Shown: piece by piece, positions 44,146 to 52,883 of the stretch
Position numbering within the stretch: position 1 is the first letter of the stretch
Layout: each line of letters starts with the position of its first letter
Assembly: GCF_011927665.1 (NCBI RefSeq)
Contig: NZ_JAATJA010000004.1
Span: 62,001-126,000 of the forward strand
Direction: 5' to 3'
Source of the DNA: Desulfobaculum xiamenense
GTDB lineage: Bacteria; Desulfobacterota; Desulfovibrionia; Desulfovibrionales; Desulfovibrionaceae
Length of the DNA: 64,000 nucleotides
The notes under the pieces: model-generated
Database searches by the model: none
The model's input: only the letters and a program-made list of their open reading frames with translations
Told to the model about the DNA's origin: nothing
Translations under genes and position numbers: made by a program

Positions 44146-45335
44146 GGCGAGCCTCCAAGCAGGCGGGCGTAGAGCTCCGAAAGCCGCGATTCCTCGGCGG
44201 CCCACGAGAGTTCGTGCCCGGCCCGCGTCGCGGCCTCGCGCAGGCTGGCGGCGTGCGCGGCGTCGTCCATGATGCGTGCGAGCGCGCTCGCGATTCCCGC
44301 GCTGTCCGTAGGGTCGATCACCAGTCCGCAATGGCGCGGTTCGGCCACGGCGCGGATTTCCGGCAGGTCCGGGTACAGCAGGGGCAGCCCTGCGGCGAGG
44401 GACTGGAAGAGCGCGTTTGGCAGTGAGAAGCGGTAGTTTTGCGAAATGGGGGTGTAGAGGATGAGCGAGGCGTTGGCGCCGCAAACGAAAGGTACCACTT
44501 CCCAAGGGGCCACGGGCGGCAGGGCGTGTACGCGTCCGGCAAGGCCCGCCATGCGGGCGGCCGTGGCGATGGCCTCGTGCCCGCGTCCGAGCAGGGCGAT
44601 GTGGGCGTGCTCTGGCAGGGCTGTCAGCGCGGCGAGGGCTGCGTCGGTTGGGCGTCCGGCCTTGGCCTGCCCGATCACCGCCACGAGGAAAACGTCTGGC
44701 CCGACGTCGCAGGCATCGCGGATTCCCGTGGATGGCGCGACGTCGAGGCGGGCGTCGTGACAGTTGCGGATGACCGTGGCCTCGCGTCCGTAGCGCTCGC
44801 GGTAGAGGTCCGCCAGCCCGTCGCAGACCGTGATGAGGGCGGCGCAATGGCGCACGCAGGCGGCTTCCAGCCGGGCCAGCAGCGGGTGCAGGACGAGGCG
44901 TTCGGCCATGCCCGCCGCGTCGGGGCGTTCCATGGCCGTGTAGAAGTCGTGCGCGTCGTAGACGATGGGCGCGCCGGTGCGCCGGGCGCGGGCGTAGACC
45001 GCCGGGAACTGGTAGGGCGCGTGCAGGTGGTAGAGCGCGGCGTCTGGCGGGGTGGCGCGATAGGTGGCCGCCCCCAGCCGCCACAGGTAGCGCGAGGCCA
45101 CGGCCAGCGCCCCGCGCCCGGTGTCCGGCCGGGCGACGGCGGTGCGGGTGGCGAGGCCGAGAGACTGCGGGAGCGGCAGGCCGGGTGCGCCCTCGACCAC
45201 GACGGAGCGCAGGCTCAGCCGCGCAACGGTGGCGGCCTGCTTCATGGTCCGGCTGTCGCGCGAGAGCGGCAGCGGGGTGACGCTCGCCACCGTCGCGGGA
45301 CGTTGGGAGTGGTCTGAAGATGGATACTCGGCCAT
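44142..45335 (-). CDS. family 4-type glycosyltransferase
   Basis: 397 residues. SVTPLPLSRDSRTMKQA, then YDAHDFYTAM, VAVIGQAKAGRPTD, LLGRGHEAI and FSLPNALFQSLAAGLPLLYPDLPEI form a full GT4 layout. The ATG at 45335 lacks a strong Shine-Dalgarno; starts further in would remove the conserved TPLPLSRDSRT opening, so it is kept. First gene of the minus-strand group, divergent from the AsnB-like gene at 45574. Confidence 0.86.
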   Translation of the reverse strand: MAEYPSSDHSQRPATVASVTPLPLSRDSRTMKQAATVARLSLRSVVVEGAPGLPLPQSLGLATRTAVARPDTGRGALAVASRYLWRLGAATYRATPPDAALYHLHAPYQFPAVYARARRTGAPIVYDAHDFYTAMERPDAAGMAERLVLHPLLARLEAACVRHCAALITVCDGLADLYRERYGREATVIRNCHDARLDVAPSTGIRDACDVGPDVFLVAVIGQAKAGRPTDAALAALTALPEHAHIALLGRGHEAIATAARMAGLAGRVHALPPVAPWEVVPFVCGANASLILYTPISQNYRFSLPNALFQSLAAGLPLLYPDLPEIRAVAEPRHCGLVIDPTDSAGIASALARIMDDAAHAASLREAATRAGHELSWAAEESRLSELYARLLGGSP

Positions 45336-45512
45336 TCCCGTACGTTAGCACATGCGCACGATGCGGTTCAACAGTGGCGCGGCTGGCGTGGGACGTCCCG
45401 AACGTGGCGCGAAGCCGTCTTTCGTCCGGAAGTGCGCCTGACGCGGCGGCTGCCGGGAATCGGGGGGCGGTGCGACGCTGTCTCGGAAGCCCATGATTCG
45501 CGCCGGACCTCC

Positions 45513-45541
45513 TTGACCTGCCTCGGCCTGCCCGATAGTCT
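45513..45541 (+). promoter_or_regulatory. likely sigma-70 promoter for the AsnB/GT group
   Basis: TTGACC (45513-45518), 17-bp spacer, TAGTCT (45536-45541). The -35 is near perfect, the -10 keeps TA...T. It lies about 30 bp before ATG 45574 in the 238-bp gap between divergent genes. Confidence 0.4.
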
Positions 45542-45573
45542 GTGGAATCCTCCGAAATCTCTGGAGAGTGCGC

Positions 45574-47571
45574 ATGTGCGGGATTGCGGGAATCGTTTCC
45601 GACGGCGCGGGCTGGGCGCGCCTTGGCGGCATTACGGGCATGGCCGATGCGCTGGCGCATCGTGGCCCGGATGACGAGGGCTATGCCGTGTTCCGTGCAG
45701 ACGGAAGCGGTGTGTGTCTCGCTGGCGGTCCCGCCACGCCTGCTACGGCGTGGTCTCTCGATGCGCCGTACGCCCCGGCCGTGCGCCGGGAGAACCTTGG
45801 CGCACACGGCGCTGGCCTCGCACTGGGCCACCGCCGCCTGTCCATCCTCGACCTGTCTCCCGCCGGGCGCCAGCCCATGTGTACGCCGGACGGCCGCTAC
45901 TGGATCGTCTACAACGGCGAAATCTACAACCACGTCGAACTGCGCGAAGACCTCGAACGCGCGGGCGAAACCTTCCGCTCCACCTCGGACACGGAGGTGC
46001 TCCTGCGCCTGCTGGCGCTTCGCGGCGAGGCCGCCCTTGGTGAGCTGGAAGGCATGTTTGCCCTCGCGCTCTACGATTCCCACCGCCGCACGCTACTCCT
46101 CGCGCGCGACCCCTTCGGCATCAAGCCGCTGTACTGGTGCGCGTGGCCGGGGGGCATGGCCTTCGCCTCGGAACCGAAGGCCCTGCTCACCCTCGACGGC
46201 GTGGTGCGCGCGGCCGACCCGGAACAGGTGGGGCGGTATCTGGCTGGGCTACCCACGGACGGCGGGGAGCGGACATTCTTCGCCGATGTGCGACGCCTCC
46301 CGGCCGGACACCTGTTGACGGTCACCGTGCCTGCGGCTGTGGTCTCCGGTCCGTATCGCTGGTTCGACCCGACGCCCGCGCCACAGTCCACGATGGGCTT
46401 TATGCAGGCCGCAGCCGTGCTGCGCGGCATGTTCCTCGCGGGGGTGGCGCGGCACATGCGAAGCGACATTCCCGTCGGCGCGGCGCTCTCGGGCGGGCTG
46501 GATTCCTCGGCGGTGCTCGTGGCCATGCGTCATCATGCGCCGGACGCGGACCTCTCGGCCTTCAGTTTCGACGCCGGGAAGGATGCGCCTTCCGAGATTG
46601 GGCATGCCCGGACGGCCGCGCAGGCCGCAGCGGCGCGGATACATGTGGTGATGGCCGAACCAGCCGACCTTGGGCGGGACATGGCGGACCTCATCCGGGC
46701 GCACGACGAGCCGGTGCGTTCGGCCAGCGTTTACGCCCAGTACCGGGTCATGGCTGCGGCGGCTGATTCCGGGGTGCGCGTGCTCTTGGACGGACAGGGA
46801 GCTGACGAACTGGCCGCAGGGTATCGCCCCATGGTGGCGTCGCGCATGGCGTCGCTTGTCTCTCGTTGGCAAATTTTCGAGGCCGTGCGGCTGTGGCGGG
46901 CCGCGCTGGCTCTGCCGGACGTGAGCGGGGCGGCGCTTGTGCTTCGCGCTGGGAAGCTTCTGCTGCCGCCGTGGGCCGAGCGCGTGGCCCGCGCCGTTCC
47001 CGCCCTGCGCCTGCTGCCGCGCTGGGTCGATGCCTGCTGGCTGGCCGAGCGCGGGGCCTTGCCGCATCCCGCGCCTGCCCCGCACGGTCCGGACCACCTG
47101 CGCGCGGCATGTCTCGACGCGTTGACTGCGTCCTACCTTCCGGAACTCCTGCGCTATGAGGACCGCAATTCCATGGCCCATTCCGTGGAAAGCCGTCTGC
47201 CCTTTCTGACCCCGGAACTGGCTGGGTTCCTGCTCCATCTGCCCGAGGGGCACCTCGTTGGAGCTGATGCGCGGGGCAAGGCTGTGCTGCGCAGTGCTCT
47301 GCACGGCATCGTGCCGGACGCCATCCTCGACAGGCGCGACAAGATCGGCTTTGTCGCGCCGGATGCGGCGTGGCTTCGCGCCGCGCCGCATTGGCTGCGC
47401 GGAGTACTCCACGGCGACGGCCCGCCCATGTTCGACATGCCCGCCCTGCGCCGCGAGGCCGAACGCTTCCTTGGCGGTGGAGCCTACGCCGAACGTTTGT
47501 GGCGTGGGGCGATGCTCGCCGCGTGGGCGCGCGAACTCGGTGTGGAGTTCGACGGCGGAGGCGCGCGGTGA
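45574..47571 (+). CDS. asparagine-synthetase-like amidotransferase
   Basis: 665 residues. ATG 45574 is chosen over GTG 45568 because it places Cys at position 2 (MCGIAGIVS), the obligatory nucleophile. HRGPDDEGY, YNGEIYNH, RDPFGIKPLYW and FASEPKALL mark the glutaminase half; ALSGGLDSSAVL the synthetase loop; LLDGQGADELAAGY and YEDRNSMAHSVESRLPFL the rest. It resembles XrtA/exosortase-type or glycan-cluster AsnB proteins as much as amino-acid AsnB. A second such enzyme is on the other strand at 40197. Ends in GTGA with the next gene. Confidence 0.87.
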   Translation: MCGIAGIVSDGAGWARLGGITGMADALAHRGPDDEGYAVFRADGSGVCLAGGPATPATAWSLDAPYAPAVRRENLGAHGAGLALGHRRLSILDLSPAGRQPMCTPDGRYWIVYNGEIYNHVELREDLERAGETFRSTSDTEVLLRLLALRGEAALGELEGMFALALYDSHRRTLLLARDPFGIKPLYWCAWPGGMAFASEPKALLTLDGVVRAADPEQVGRYLAGLPTDGGERTFFADVRRLPAGHLLTVTVPAAVVSGPYRWFDPTPAPQSTMGFMQAAAVLRGMFLAGVARHMRSDIPVGAALSGGLDSSAVLVAMRHHAPDADLSAFSFDAGKDAPSEIGHARTAAQAAAARIHVVMAEPADLGRDMADLIRAHDEPVRSASVYAQYRVMAAAADSGVRVLLDGQGADELAAGYRPMVASRMASLVSRWQIFEAVRLWRAALALPDVSGAALVLRAGKLLLPPWAERVARAVPALRLLPRWVDACWLAERGALPHPAPAPHGPDHLRAACLDALTASYLPELLRYEDRNSMAHSVESRLPFLTPELAGFLLHLPEGHLVGADARGKAVLRSALHGIVPDAILDRRDKIGFVAPDAAWLRAAPHWLRGVLHGDGPPMFDMPALRREAERFLGGGAYAERLWRGAMLAAWARELGVEFDGGGAR

Positions 47572-49745
47572 CGGCATTCATGGATTGCCTTGTCATCGTG
47601 ACCCTCGGTTGGCTTGCCCTGCGTGGCTGGCGGCGCAAGGCCTTTTCCGAGGACGACGGCAACTGGTTCTTCCTCGCCGCGTTTCAGGGACGCGGGGCGC
47701 GGCTATGGCACGGCGGACTGCACACAGTGGGCTATTTCGGCATTGAGTGGCTGGCCGCGCAGGCCGCGCGCATCGCCGGACGCCGCGACGCCGCGTTTTT
47801 CTACGCCTGCAAGGCATGGTGGCTGACGGCCACTGCCTGCGCCGCGTATTTGGCTGCGGACGCCCTGTGGGGGCGCGCGGCCGGGCTTGGGGCGGGGCTG
47901 GCATTTCTCGCTGCCTGCGCCGCGCCGTCCACGCTATTCTCCCTCACCTACGGCGAACACGTCTTTCTGCTGCCGCTGGCGTTGTGCCTCACCCTTCTGG
48001 GCCATGCCGGGGACGTGGGCGCGTTGGCCTTCTTCGGGGCCGGGCTCATGGCCGGGTGGATGGTGCATATCAAGCTGACCGCGCTGGCGTGGGCGGTGGT
48101 AGTGCCGCTGGCCTTCCCCTTCTTGCCCGGCCCGTGGACGGCGCTGTGGACCTACGCCGTGGGCTTCGCCGTCATCATGCTCGCCCCGCTGGCGCTCATC
48201 CCGCTGGTCGAGAAGTGCTCGCCGCGCCAGTACCTTATCAACCTCGTGACGCCGCTGGCCGAGTACGCGGGTTACGTGCTGGAGCGCCTTGGCGTCATCG
48301 GCGCGCGGGAGCTGTGGAACCGCGCCTTCAACTCGTGGGAGTACGGCATCGCTGAGGCCGGGGACAGCTACCTCGGAGTGAACAGCGCCACCTCGCGCGG
48401 GCGGCGGGGGCTTCTCGCGTGGCGCAACCTGCGCTGGAGCCTTCGCGACCTGTGGGGTGTGCTGTGCGTTGCCGGGGCGTGGCTCGTGTGCTGGCCCCTG
48501 CGTGGTGACGGGGCCACGGCGGCGCTCATTGGCGTTGGTGCGGTGCTCGTTGGCATGCAGCAGGTGCAGCAGAACTATTTCACGCCGCATTTCAATCCGC
48601 TGTGGCTCCCCGTGGCGCTTCTGGCCGGTGCCGGAGCGCACTGGGCCGTTCAGACCGGGGGCATGGCGTGGTGGGCGCTCGTTGGCGTGGGGCTTGCGCA
48701 GGCGGGGTGGCTGGCGCTGCGCCTGCGGCGTTTCGCCGTCGAGGAGCGCGAAGGGCGAAATCCCGACGGGACCACCTCCATGTGGGGGCTTTTCGCTCTG
48801 GCGCGGGAGGTGGGTACCGCCGTTCGCGAACTGGCCCGCGAGGGCGAGCGGCTTCTGGTCTGGGGCGACCATCCGGCCCTGTATCTCTACGCGGACCGTT
48901 TCTACATCGGCCGGGCCACGTTTTTCCTCTACGGGCACGGGGCGCGGCTGCGCTATGCGGACTGGCTCGTCTCCGAGATGCGGCGCGATCCGCCGGAACT
49001 TCTGCTTTTCTTCACGTACCGCGTGCGCGACGAGTGGGACGCCGCCGCCGTGAGCCGCCGTACCGGCGCGGCCTACCTGCCGGAGCGGCTGTTTCGCGTG
49101 CCCGCCGCCGATCCGCAGGCTCCCCCGTACGATTTTGGCCTGTACCGGCTGGACGCCGCGCAGTGGCGGCAGGCGCTTGTGGAGGAGGCCCGCCGGACCT
49201 GCCAGCGTGAGGACCGCGACGCCGCGCGGGTGCGCCTTGAGCGTGTGCTGGCGCGTTATCCGGGCGATGCCGAGGCGTCCTTGCGCCTCGCCATGCTCGA
49301 CGTGGAGCGCGCCGCACGCGCGGCGTGGCTGGAGACGCGTCGTGCCGGGGCGCATGCGCCGGACGAGCGGGCCGCCGTGCTCTTTGCCATGGCGCAGGAA
49401 TCCGCGCGCGGTGGGGACCAGCGGGCGGCGGCGCGCATGCTCGACGAGGCGCTGGCCCTCGCGCCGGACGACGCTGGCATGCTCACCGCGCGGGGCGAGG
49501 CCGCATACGCGCGGGGGCGGGCGGCCGAGGCCGTGGCCTTCCTGCGCCGTGCCCTCGACATCAATCCGTATTCCGCCGACGCGTTGACGGACATGGCGGT
49601 CATTCTTGCCGGTCAGGGACGCCGGGACGAGGCCGCGACGCTTCTGCGCCGCGCCCTCGACGCCGTGCCCGACCATCGCGACGCCCGGCAGAGCCTTGCC
49701 GCCCTCGGCATTGCGCGGCACGAGGCCGCAGAGGGGGCGTCGTGA
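47568..49745 (+). CDS. membrane glycosyltransferase (GT-C-like) fused to TPR domain
   Basis: 725 residues from GTG 47568 (GGCGGAGG upstream). Roughly ten membrane helices fill residues 5-400, with EDDGNWFFLAAFQGRG near 28-43 as the acidic first loop of PMT/ArnT-like proteins. After a soluble linker, residues about 540-720 contain four to five TPR-like repeats (AVLFAMAQESARGGDQRAAA, ALAPDDAGMLTARGEA, ALDINPYSADALTDMA, RRDEAATLL). The combination recalls eukaryotic-type O-mannosyl/TMTC proteins by architecture. Substrate unknown. Confidence 0.75.
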   Translation: MTAFMDCLVIVTLGWLALRGWRRKAFSEDDGNWFFLAAFQGRGARLWHGGLHTVGYFGIEWLAAQAARIAGRRDAAFFYACKAWWLTATACAAYLAADALWGRAAGLGAGLAFLAACAAPSTLFSLTYGEHVFLLPLALCLTLLGHAGDVGALAFFGAGLMAGWMVHIKLTALAWAVVVPLAFPFLPGPWTALWTYAVGFAVIMLAPLALIPLVEKCSPRQYLINLVTPLAEYAGYVLERLGVIGARELWNRAFNSWEYGIAEAGDSYLGVNSATSRGRRGLLAWRNLRWSLRDLWGVLCVAGAWLVCWPLRGDGATAALIGVGAVLVGMQQVQQNYFTPHFNPLWLPVALLAGAGAHWAVQTGGMAWWALVGVGLAQAGWLALRLRRFAVEEREGRNPDGTTSMWGLFALAREVGTAVRELAREGERLLVWGDHPALYLYADRFYIGRATFFLYGHGARLRYADWLVSEMRRDPPELLLFFTYRVRDEWDAAAVSRRTGAAYLPERLFRVPAADPQAPPYDFGLYRLDAAQWRQALVEEARRTCQREDRDAARVRLERVLARYPGDAEASLRLAMLDVERAARAAWLETRRAGAHAPDERAAVLFAMAQESARGGDQRAAARMLDEALALAPDDAGMLTARGEAAYARGRAAEAVAFLRRALDINPYSADALTDMAVILAGQGRRDEAATLLRRALDAVPDHRDARQSLAALGIARHEAAEGAS

Positions 49746-49788
49746 GTCTGACGGGGAATCGGTTACAGGTGGCGGATGGAGGCGAAGG

Positions 49789-50931
49789 GTGCGCGTAGCT
49801 CATGTGTCCTTGAGCGTGGAATACTACCCCGGCGTGGCACGGCAGCGGGCCGACGAGGCCGTGGCCGCGCGGCTGTTGGACGGCGACGCGTGGGACGTGT
49901 TCGTGGTCTCGGGGCAGGAGGGCTACGGGCGCGACGGCGTGCGGCGTATCGCTCCGGACGTGCCGGGGTGGTTGACGGGGCTGTTTCCGCCGGGGCGCGG
50001 CGGGGTGGGGCGCATTGGCATGGCCGGGCGCGCGCTGACCCTGAATCTCGCCCCGGCGCGGGGGGCCTTCAACCGTGTGGTGGACGCGCTGGCTGGGGAG
50101 TACGACGTGGTGTTGGCTCGCTATTACCCCGGCGAGATATGGGCGCGGCCCATGCGCAGGCGGGAGAACGTGCTTTTCGTGCATCACACGCTGGCCGTGC
50201 GTGAGCTGGGGCTTGAGAGTCGGATGGGGGCGCTGATCGAGCGTGTGACCGGACCCCGGCGGCAGCGGGGATGCCTCGGCGTGGTGGGCGTCACCCCGGA
50301 GATAGCACGGGCCGAGGCGTTACGCGCTGGCGGGCTGGCGTGGCTGAGTATGCCCAACGCCATCCACGCGCAGCGCGTCCGGCTGGCTGGTGACGTGCGA
50401 GGGGACGCCCTGCGGTTGGTGATGGTGGCCGGACGCTTTCGTCCGTGGCACGGGCTGGACGTGGTGCTCGCGCGTATGGCGGAGTACGCCGGGCACGAGC
50501 CGTTCGAACTGCATCTGGCCGGGGCGCTGGACGCGGACCTGCGGCGATTGGTCATTGGAACGCCACGCGTGGCGTGGCATGGAATTCTTGAGCCTGCGCC
50601 TCTCGATGCGCTTTTGTCCACGGCGGACGTGTGCTTCGGCAGTATGGCCATGCATCGGGCTGGGCTGGCCGAGGCCTCGTCCATCAAGGTTCGCGACGCC
50701 CTCGCCCGGGGGCTGCCAGTGGTGGCCGGATGCGCGGACCCGGCATTCCCGGCGGATTTCCCGTGGTACATGCCCCTTGAGCGGGACTGGGCGTGGGGCG
50801 AGGCGCTGGAGCGGGCGCGTCGGGCACGCGGCGCGTCGCGCGCGGAGGTGGCAGCCGCCGCGCGCGAACACATCGACTATCTTCCCGTCATGCGGAGATT
50901 CCTCGCCGATTTGCGGGGCCTTGTGCCCTAG
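49789..50931 (+). CDS. GT-B glycosyltransferase
   Basis: 380 residues from GTG 49789; GGAGGCGAAG precedes it and the conserved opening VRVAHVSLSVEYYPG starts there. VLFVHHTLAV, VVGVTPEIARAEALRAGG, LVMVAGRFRPWHGLDVVLARM and LAEASSIKVRDALARGLPVVAG follow as the GT4-type donor-binding half. It is soluble. 43 bp separate it from the previous gene. It ends 33 bp from the convergent hflX gene. Confidence 0.82.
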   Translation: MRVAHVSLSVEYYPGVARQRADEAVAARLLDGDAWDVFVVSGQEGYGRDGVRRIAPDVPGWLTGLFPPGRGGVGRIGMAGRALTLNLAPARGAFNRVVDALAGEYDVVLARYYPGEIWARPMRRRENVLFVHHTLAVRELGLESRMGALIERVTGPRRQRGCLGVVGVTPEIARAEALRAGGLAWLSMPNAIHAQRVRLAGDVRGDALRLVMVAGRFRPWHGLDVVLARMAEYAGHEPFELHLAGALDADLRRLVIGTPRVAWHGILEPAPLDALLSTADVCFGSMAMHRAGLAEASSIKVRDALARGLPVVAGCADPAFPADFPWYMPLERDWAWGEALERARRARGASRAEVAAAAREHIDYLPVMRRFLADLRGLVP

Positions 50932-50964
50932 GGCTTCGTGTCGTCCCTTCCTGCGGTGCGCGTT

Positions 50965-52734
50965 CTAGCGGCCGTGCTCGTCAGCTGTTTCGTCGTCCGA
51001 CGGAAGCTCCCGTTCCCACTGCTCGGTTTCGTCGTCGCCCTCGTCCACGGCGGTGGCCTCCTGCGCCCAGTCCTCGGCGTCGGCCTCGTGCCAGCCCGGG
51101 AAGGCGGCGGTGAGGATGGCCGTCACCAGCGGGCGCAGGCTCGGGCGGTCGATGGCTGAGGCGGGGATGCCCTCGGGGTAGATGTTGCCCACCAGCATGC
51201 GTTGTTCGTCGTCGAGGCTGTCCCACTTGTTGAGGACCATGATGCGCGGGATTTCGTGCAGGTCCATTTCGCGCAGGATGTCCTCCACGGCGGCGACGTG
51301 GGTTTCAAGCTCCGGGTGCCCCGCGTCGGCCACGTGCAGGAGCACGTCGGCGGCTTCCAACTCTTCGAGGGTAGCCCGGAAGGCCTCCTTCAGTTCGTCG
51401 GGAAGCTGGCGGATGAAGCCCACGGTGTCGGTGATGATGATCTCGCGCTCCTCGGGGAAGCGCAGCCTGCGGGTGGTGGGGTCCAGCGTGGCGAAGAGTT
51501 TGTCCTCGGCCAGCACGGTGCTGCTGGTGAGGGTGTTGAGCAGGGTGGATTTGCCAGCGTTGGTGTAGCCCACCAGCGCTACCACGGGCAGCCCGGCCTT
51601 GGCGCGGCGGGTGCGCGTGGCCTTGCGGCGCTTGCGAAGCTCCGTGAGGTCCTTCTTGATGCGGGTGATGCGCTCGCGCACGCGGCGGCGGTCCACTTCG
51701 AGCTTCGTCTCGCCGGGTCCGCGTCCGCCGATGCCGCCCATGAGCCTGTCCATCGCCCGGTTCTTTCCCACCAGCCGGGGCAAGGTGTACTGCAACTGGG
51801 CCAGCTCCACCTGCAGCTTGCCGGAGCGCGAGGTGGCGTGCTGGGCGAAGATGTCGAGGATGAGCTGCGTGCGGTCGAGGATGCGGCGTTCGGTGATGTC
51901 GGCGAGGTTTCGCATCTGGGCCGTGGTAAGTTCCTGATCGAAGATGATCACGCCCGCGTTTTCCTGAAGGGCCATGACCTCAAGCTCGGCGAGCTTGCCC
52001 TTGCCGAGGATGGTCTTGGGATTCATGACGCGTACGCGCTGGATCATGGTGCCGCCCACGTCCACGCCCGCCGTGGACGCGAGGTCCGCCAGTTCGCGAA
52101 GGGAGATTTCCTGCGCGGCGCGGGCCTCGGTGGATACGCTGACGAGCATGGCCCTGTCGCGGCGTCCGCCGGATTGCGTCGAGCCGGATGCGGCTGCGCC
52201 CGCGCGACCCATCTCGTCCTCCAGCGCCTCGATGCGCGAGAGGTAGTTGGTGGTGACGCGGTGGTAGGGCGTGGGGCCGGTGATGTCGTAGGCGCGGCCT
52301 TCGGGATTGGGCGGCAGGAGCGTGGCCTCGTGCACGTCGCGCGGGGAGCCCATGTCGTCCACGGTGAGGGCCGTGACGGCGTCGAGCCGCAGGAAGACCA
52401 TGTCCATGAGGTCTTCCTCGGTGAGCGCCTCGTCCGTGAGGTGGGTGTGCAGCAGGCGCAGCCCGCGCAGCCTGCCGGGGCTGCGGCGTTCGCCGGAAAT
52501 GTCGGGGATGAAGATGCCGCCCGGTTCGCCGACGATGACCATGGACGGCTTGCCCTGACGGTCGATGAGCACGCCGATCTGGCGGCCGATGCCGCGCGAG
52601 AGCACCGCGAGTTCGCGGGCCTGGTCGTTGGTCATGCCGCCCTCGTGGGGGTAGCGGCGCTGGTAGAGGCGGGCGACGGCCTTGAGCTGGCTGGGCTTGA
52701 GACTCTGGGTGTTGCCGAGGACTTTCGAGGCTAT
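50965..52734 (-). CDS. hflX: ribosome-associated GTPase HflX
   Basis: About 589 residues. GTPase motifs: GYTNAGKSTLLN (G1), DPTTRRL (G2/G3 region), TDTVGFIRQLP (G3), NKWD (G4). The GGRGPGETKLEVDRRRVRERI helical linker and N-terminal HflX domain (GNTQSLKPSQLKAVARLYQRR) are typical. HflX splits stalled ribosomes under stress. The start is unusual: the conserved N-terminus begins before the first in-frame ATG, and a perfect AAGGAG lies seven bases before an ATA codon at 52734. The 30-residue C-terminal tail is very acidic. Confidence 0.88.
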   Translation of the reverse strand: MASKVLGNTQSLKPSQLKAVARLYQRRYPHEGGMTNDQARELAVLSRGIGRQIGVLIDRQGKPSMVIVGEPGGIFIPDISGERRSPGRLRGLRLLHTHLTDEALTEEDLMDMVFLRLDAVTALTVDDMGSPRDVHEATLLPPNPEGRAYDITGPTPYHRVTTNYLSRIEALEDEMGRAGAAASGSTQSGGRRDRAMLVSVSTEARAAQEISLRELADLASTAGVDVGGTMIQRVRVMNPKTILGKGKLAELEVMALQENAGVIIFDQELTTAQMRNLADITERRILDRTQLILDIFAQHATSRSGKLQVELAQLQYTLPRLVGKNRAMDRLMGGIGGRGPGETKLEVDRRRVRERITRIKKDLTELRKRRKATRTRRAKAGLPVVALVGYTNAGKSTLLNTLTSSTVLAEDKLFATLDPTTRRLRFPEEREIIITDTVGFIRQLPDELKEAFRATLEELEAADVLLHVADAGHPELETHVAAVEDILREMDLHEIPRIMVLNKWDSLDDEQRMLVGNIYPEGIPASAIDRPSLRPLVTAILTAAFPGWHEADAEDWAQEATAVDEGDDETEQWERELPSDDETADEHGR

Positions 52735-52741
52735 GGCGGTT

Positions 52742-52747
52742 CTCCTT
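52742..52747 (-). promoter_or_regulatory. ribosome binding site that points to an ATA start for hflX
   Basis: On the minus strand AAGGAG (52747-52742) is followed by seven bases and ATA (52734-52732). No ATG, GTG or TTG lies in frame between here and the ATG about 34 codons downstream, inside the conserved N-terminal domain. Confidence 0.55.
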
Positions 52748-52838
52748 GCGGCGGCGGACGCCGTCTGTGCTTTTCGGAAGATATATGCCCGCCATTGGAA
52801 GCAGGCAACATGTTCCGGCAGGGGACGCGCGCGGAGAA

Positions 52839-52866
52839 CCCCGCGGCCGCGTCGGCGACCGCGGGG
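52839..52866 (-). terminator. hairpin after the IMP cyclohydrolase gene, possible terminator
   Basis: Perfect 8-bp inverted repeat CCCCGCGG/CCGCGGGG around a 12-nt loop, starting 18 bp after the stop codon. On the minus strand it is followed by TTCTCC, a poor U tract, so termination may be weak. Confidence 0.35.
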
Positions 52867-52883
52867 GAATCGTCGAAGCTGGC

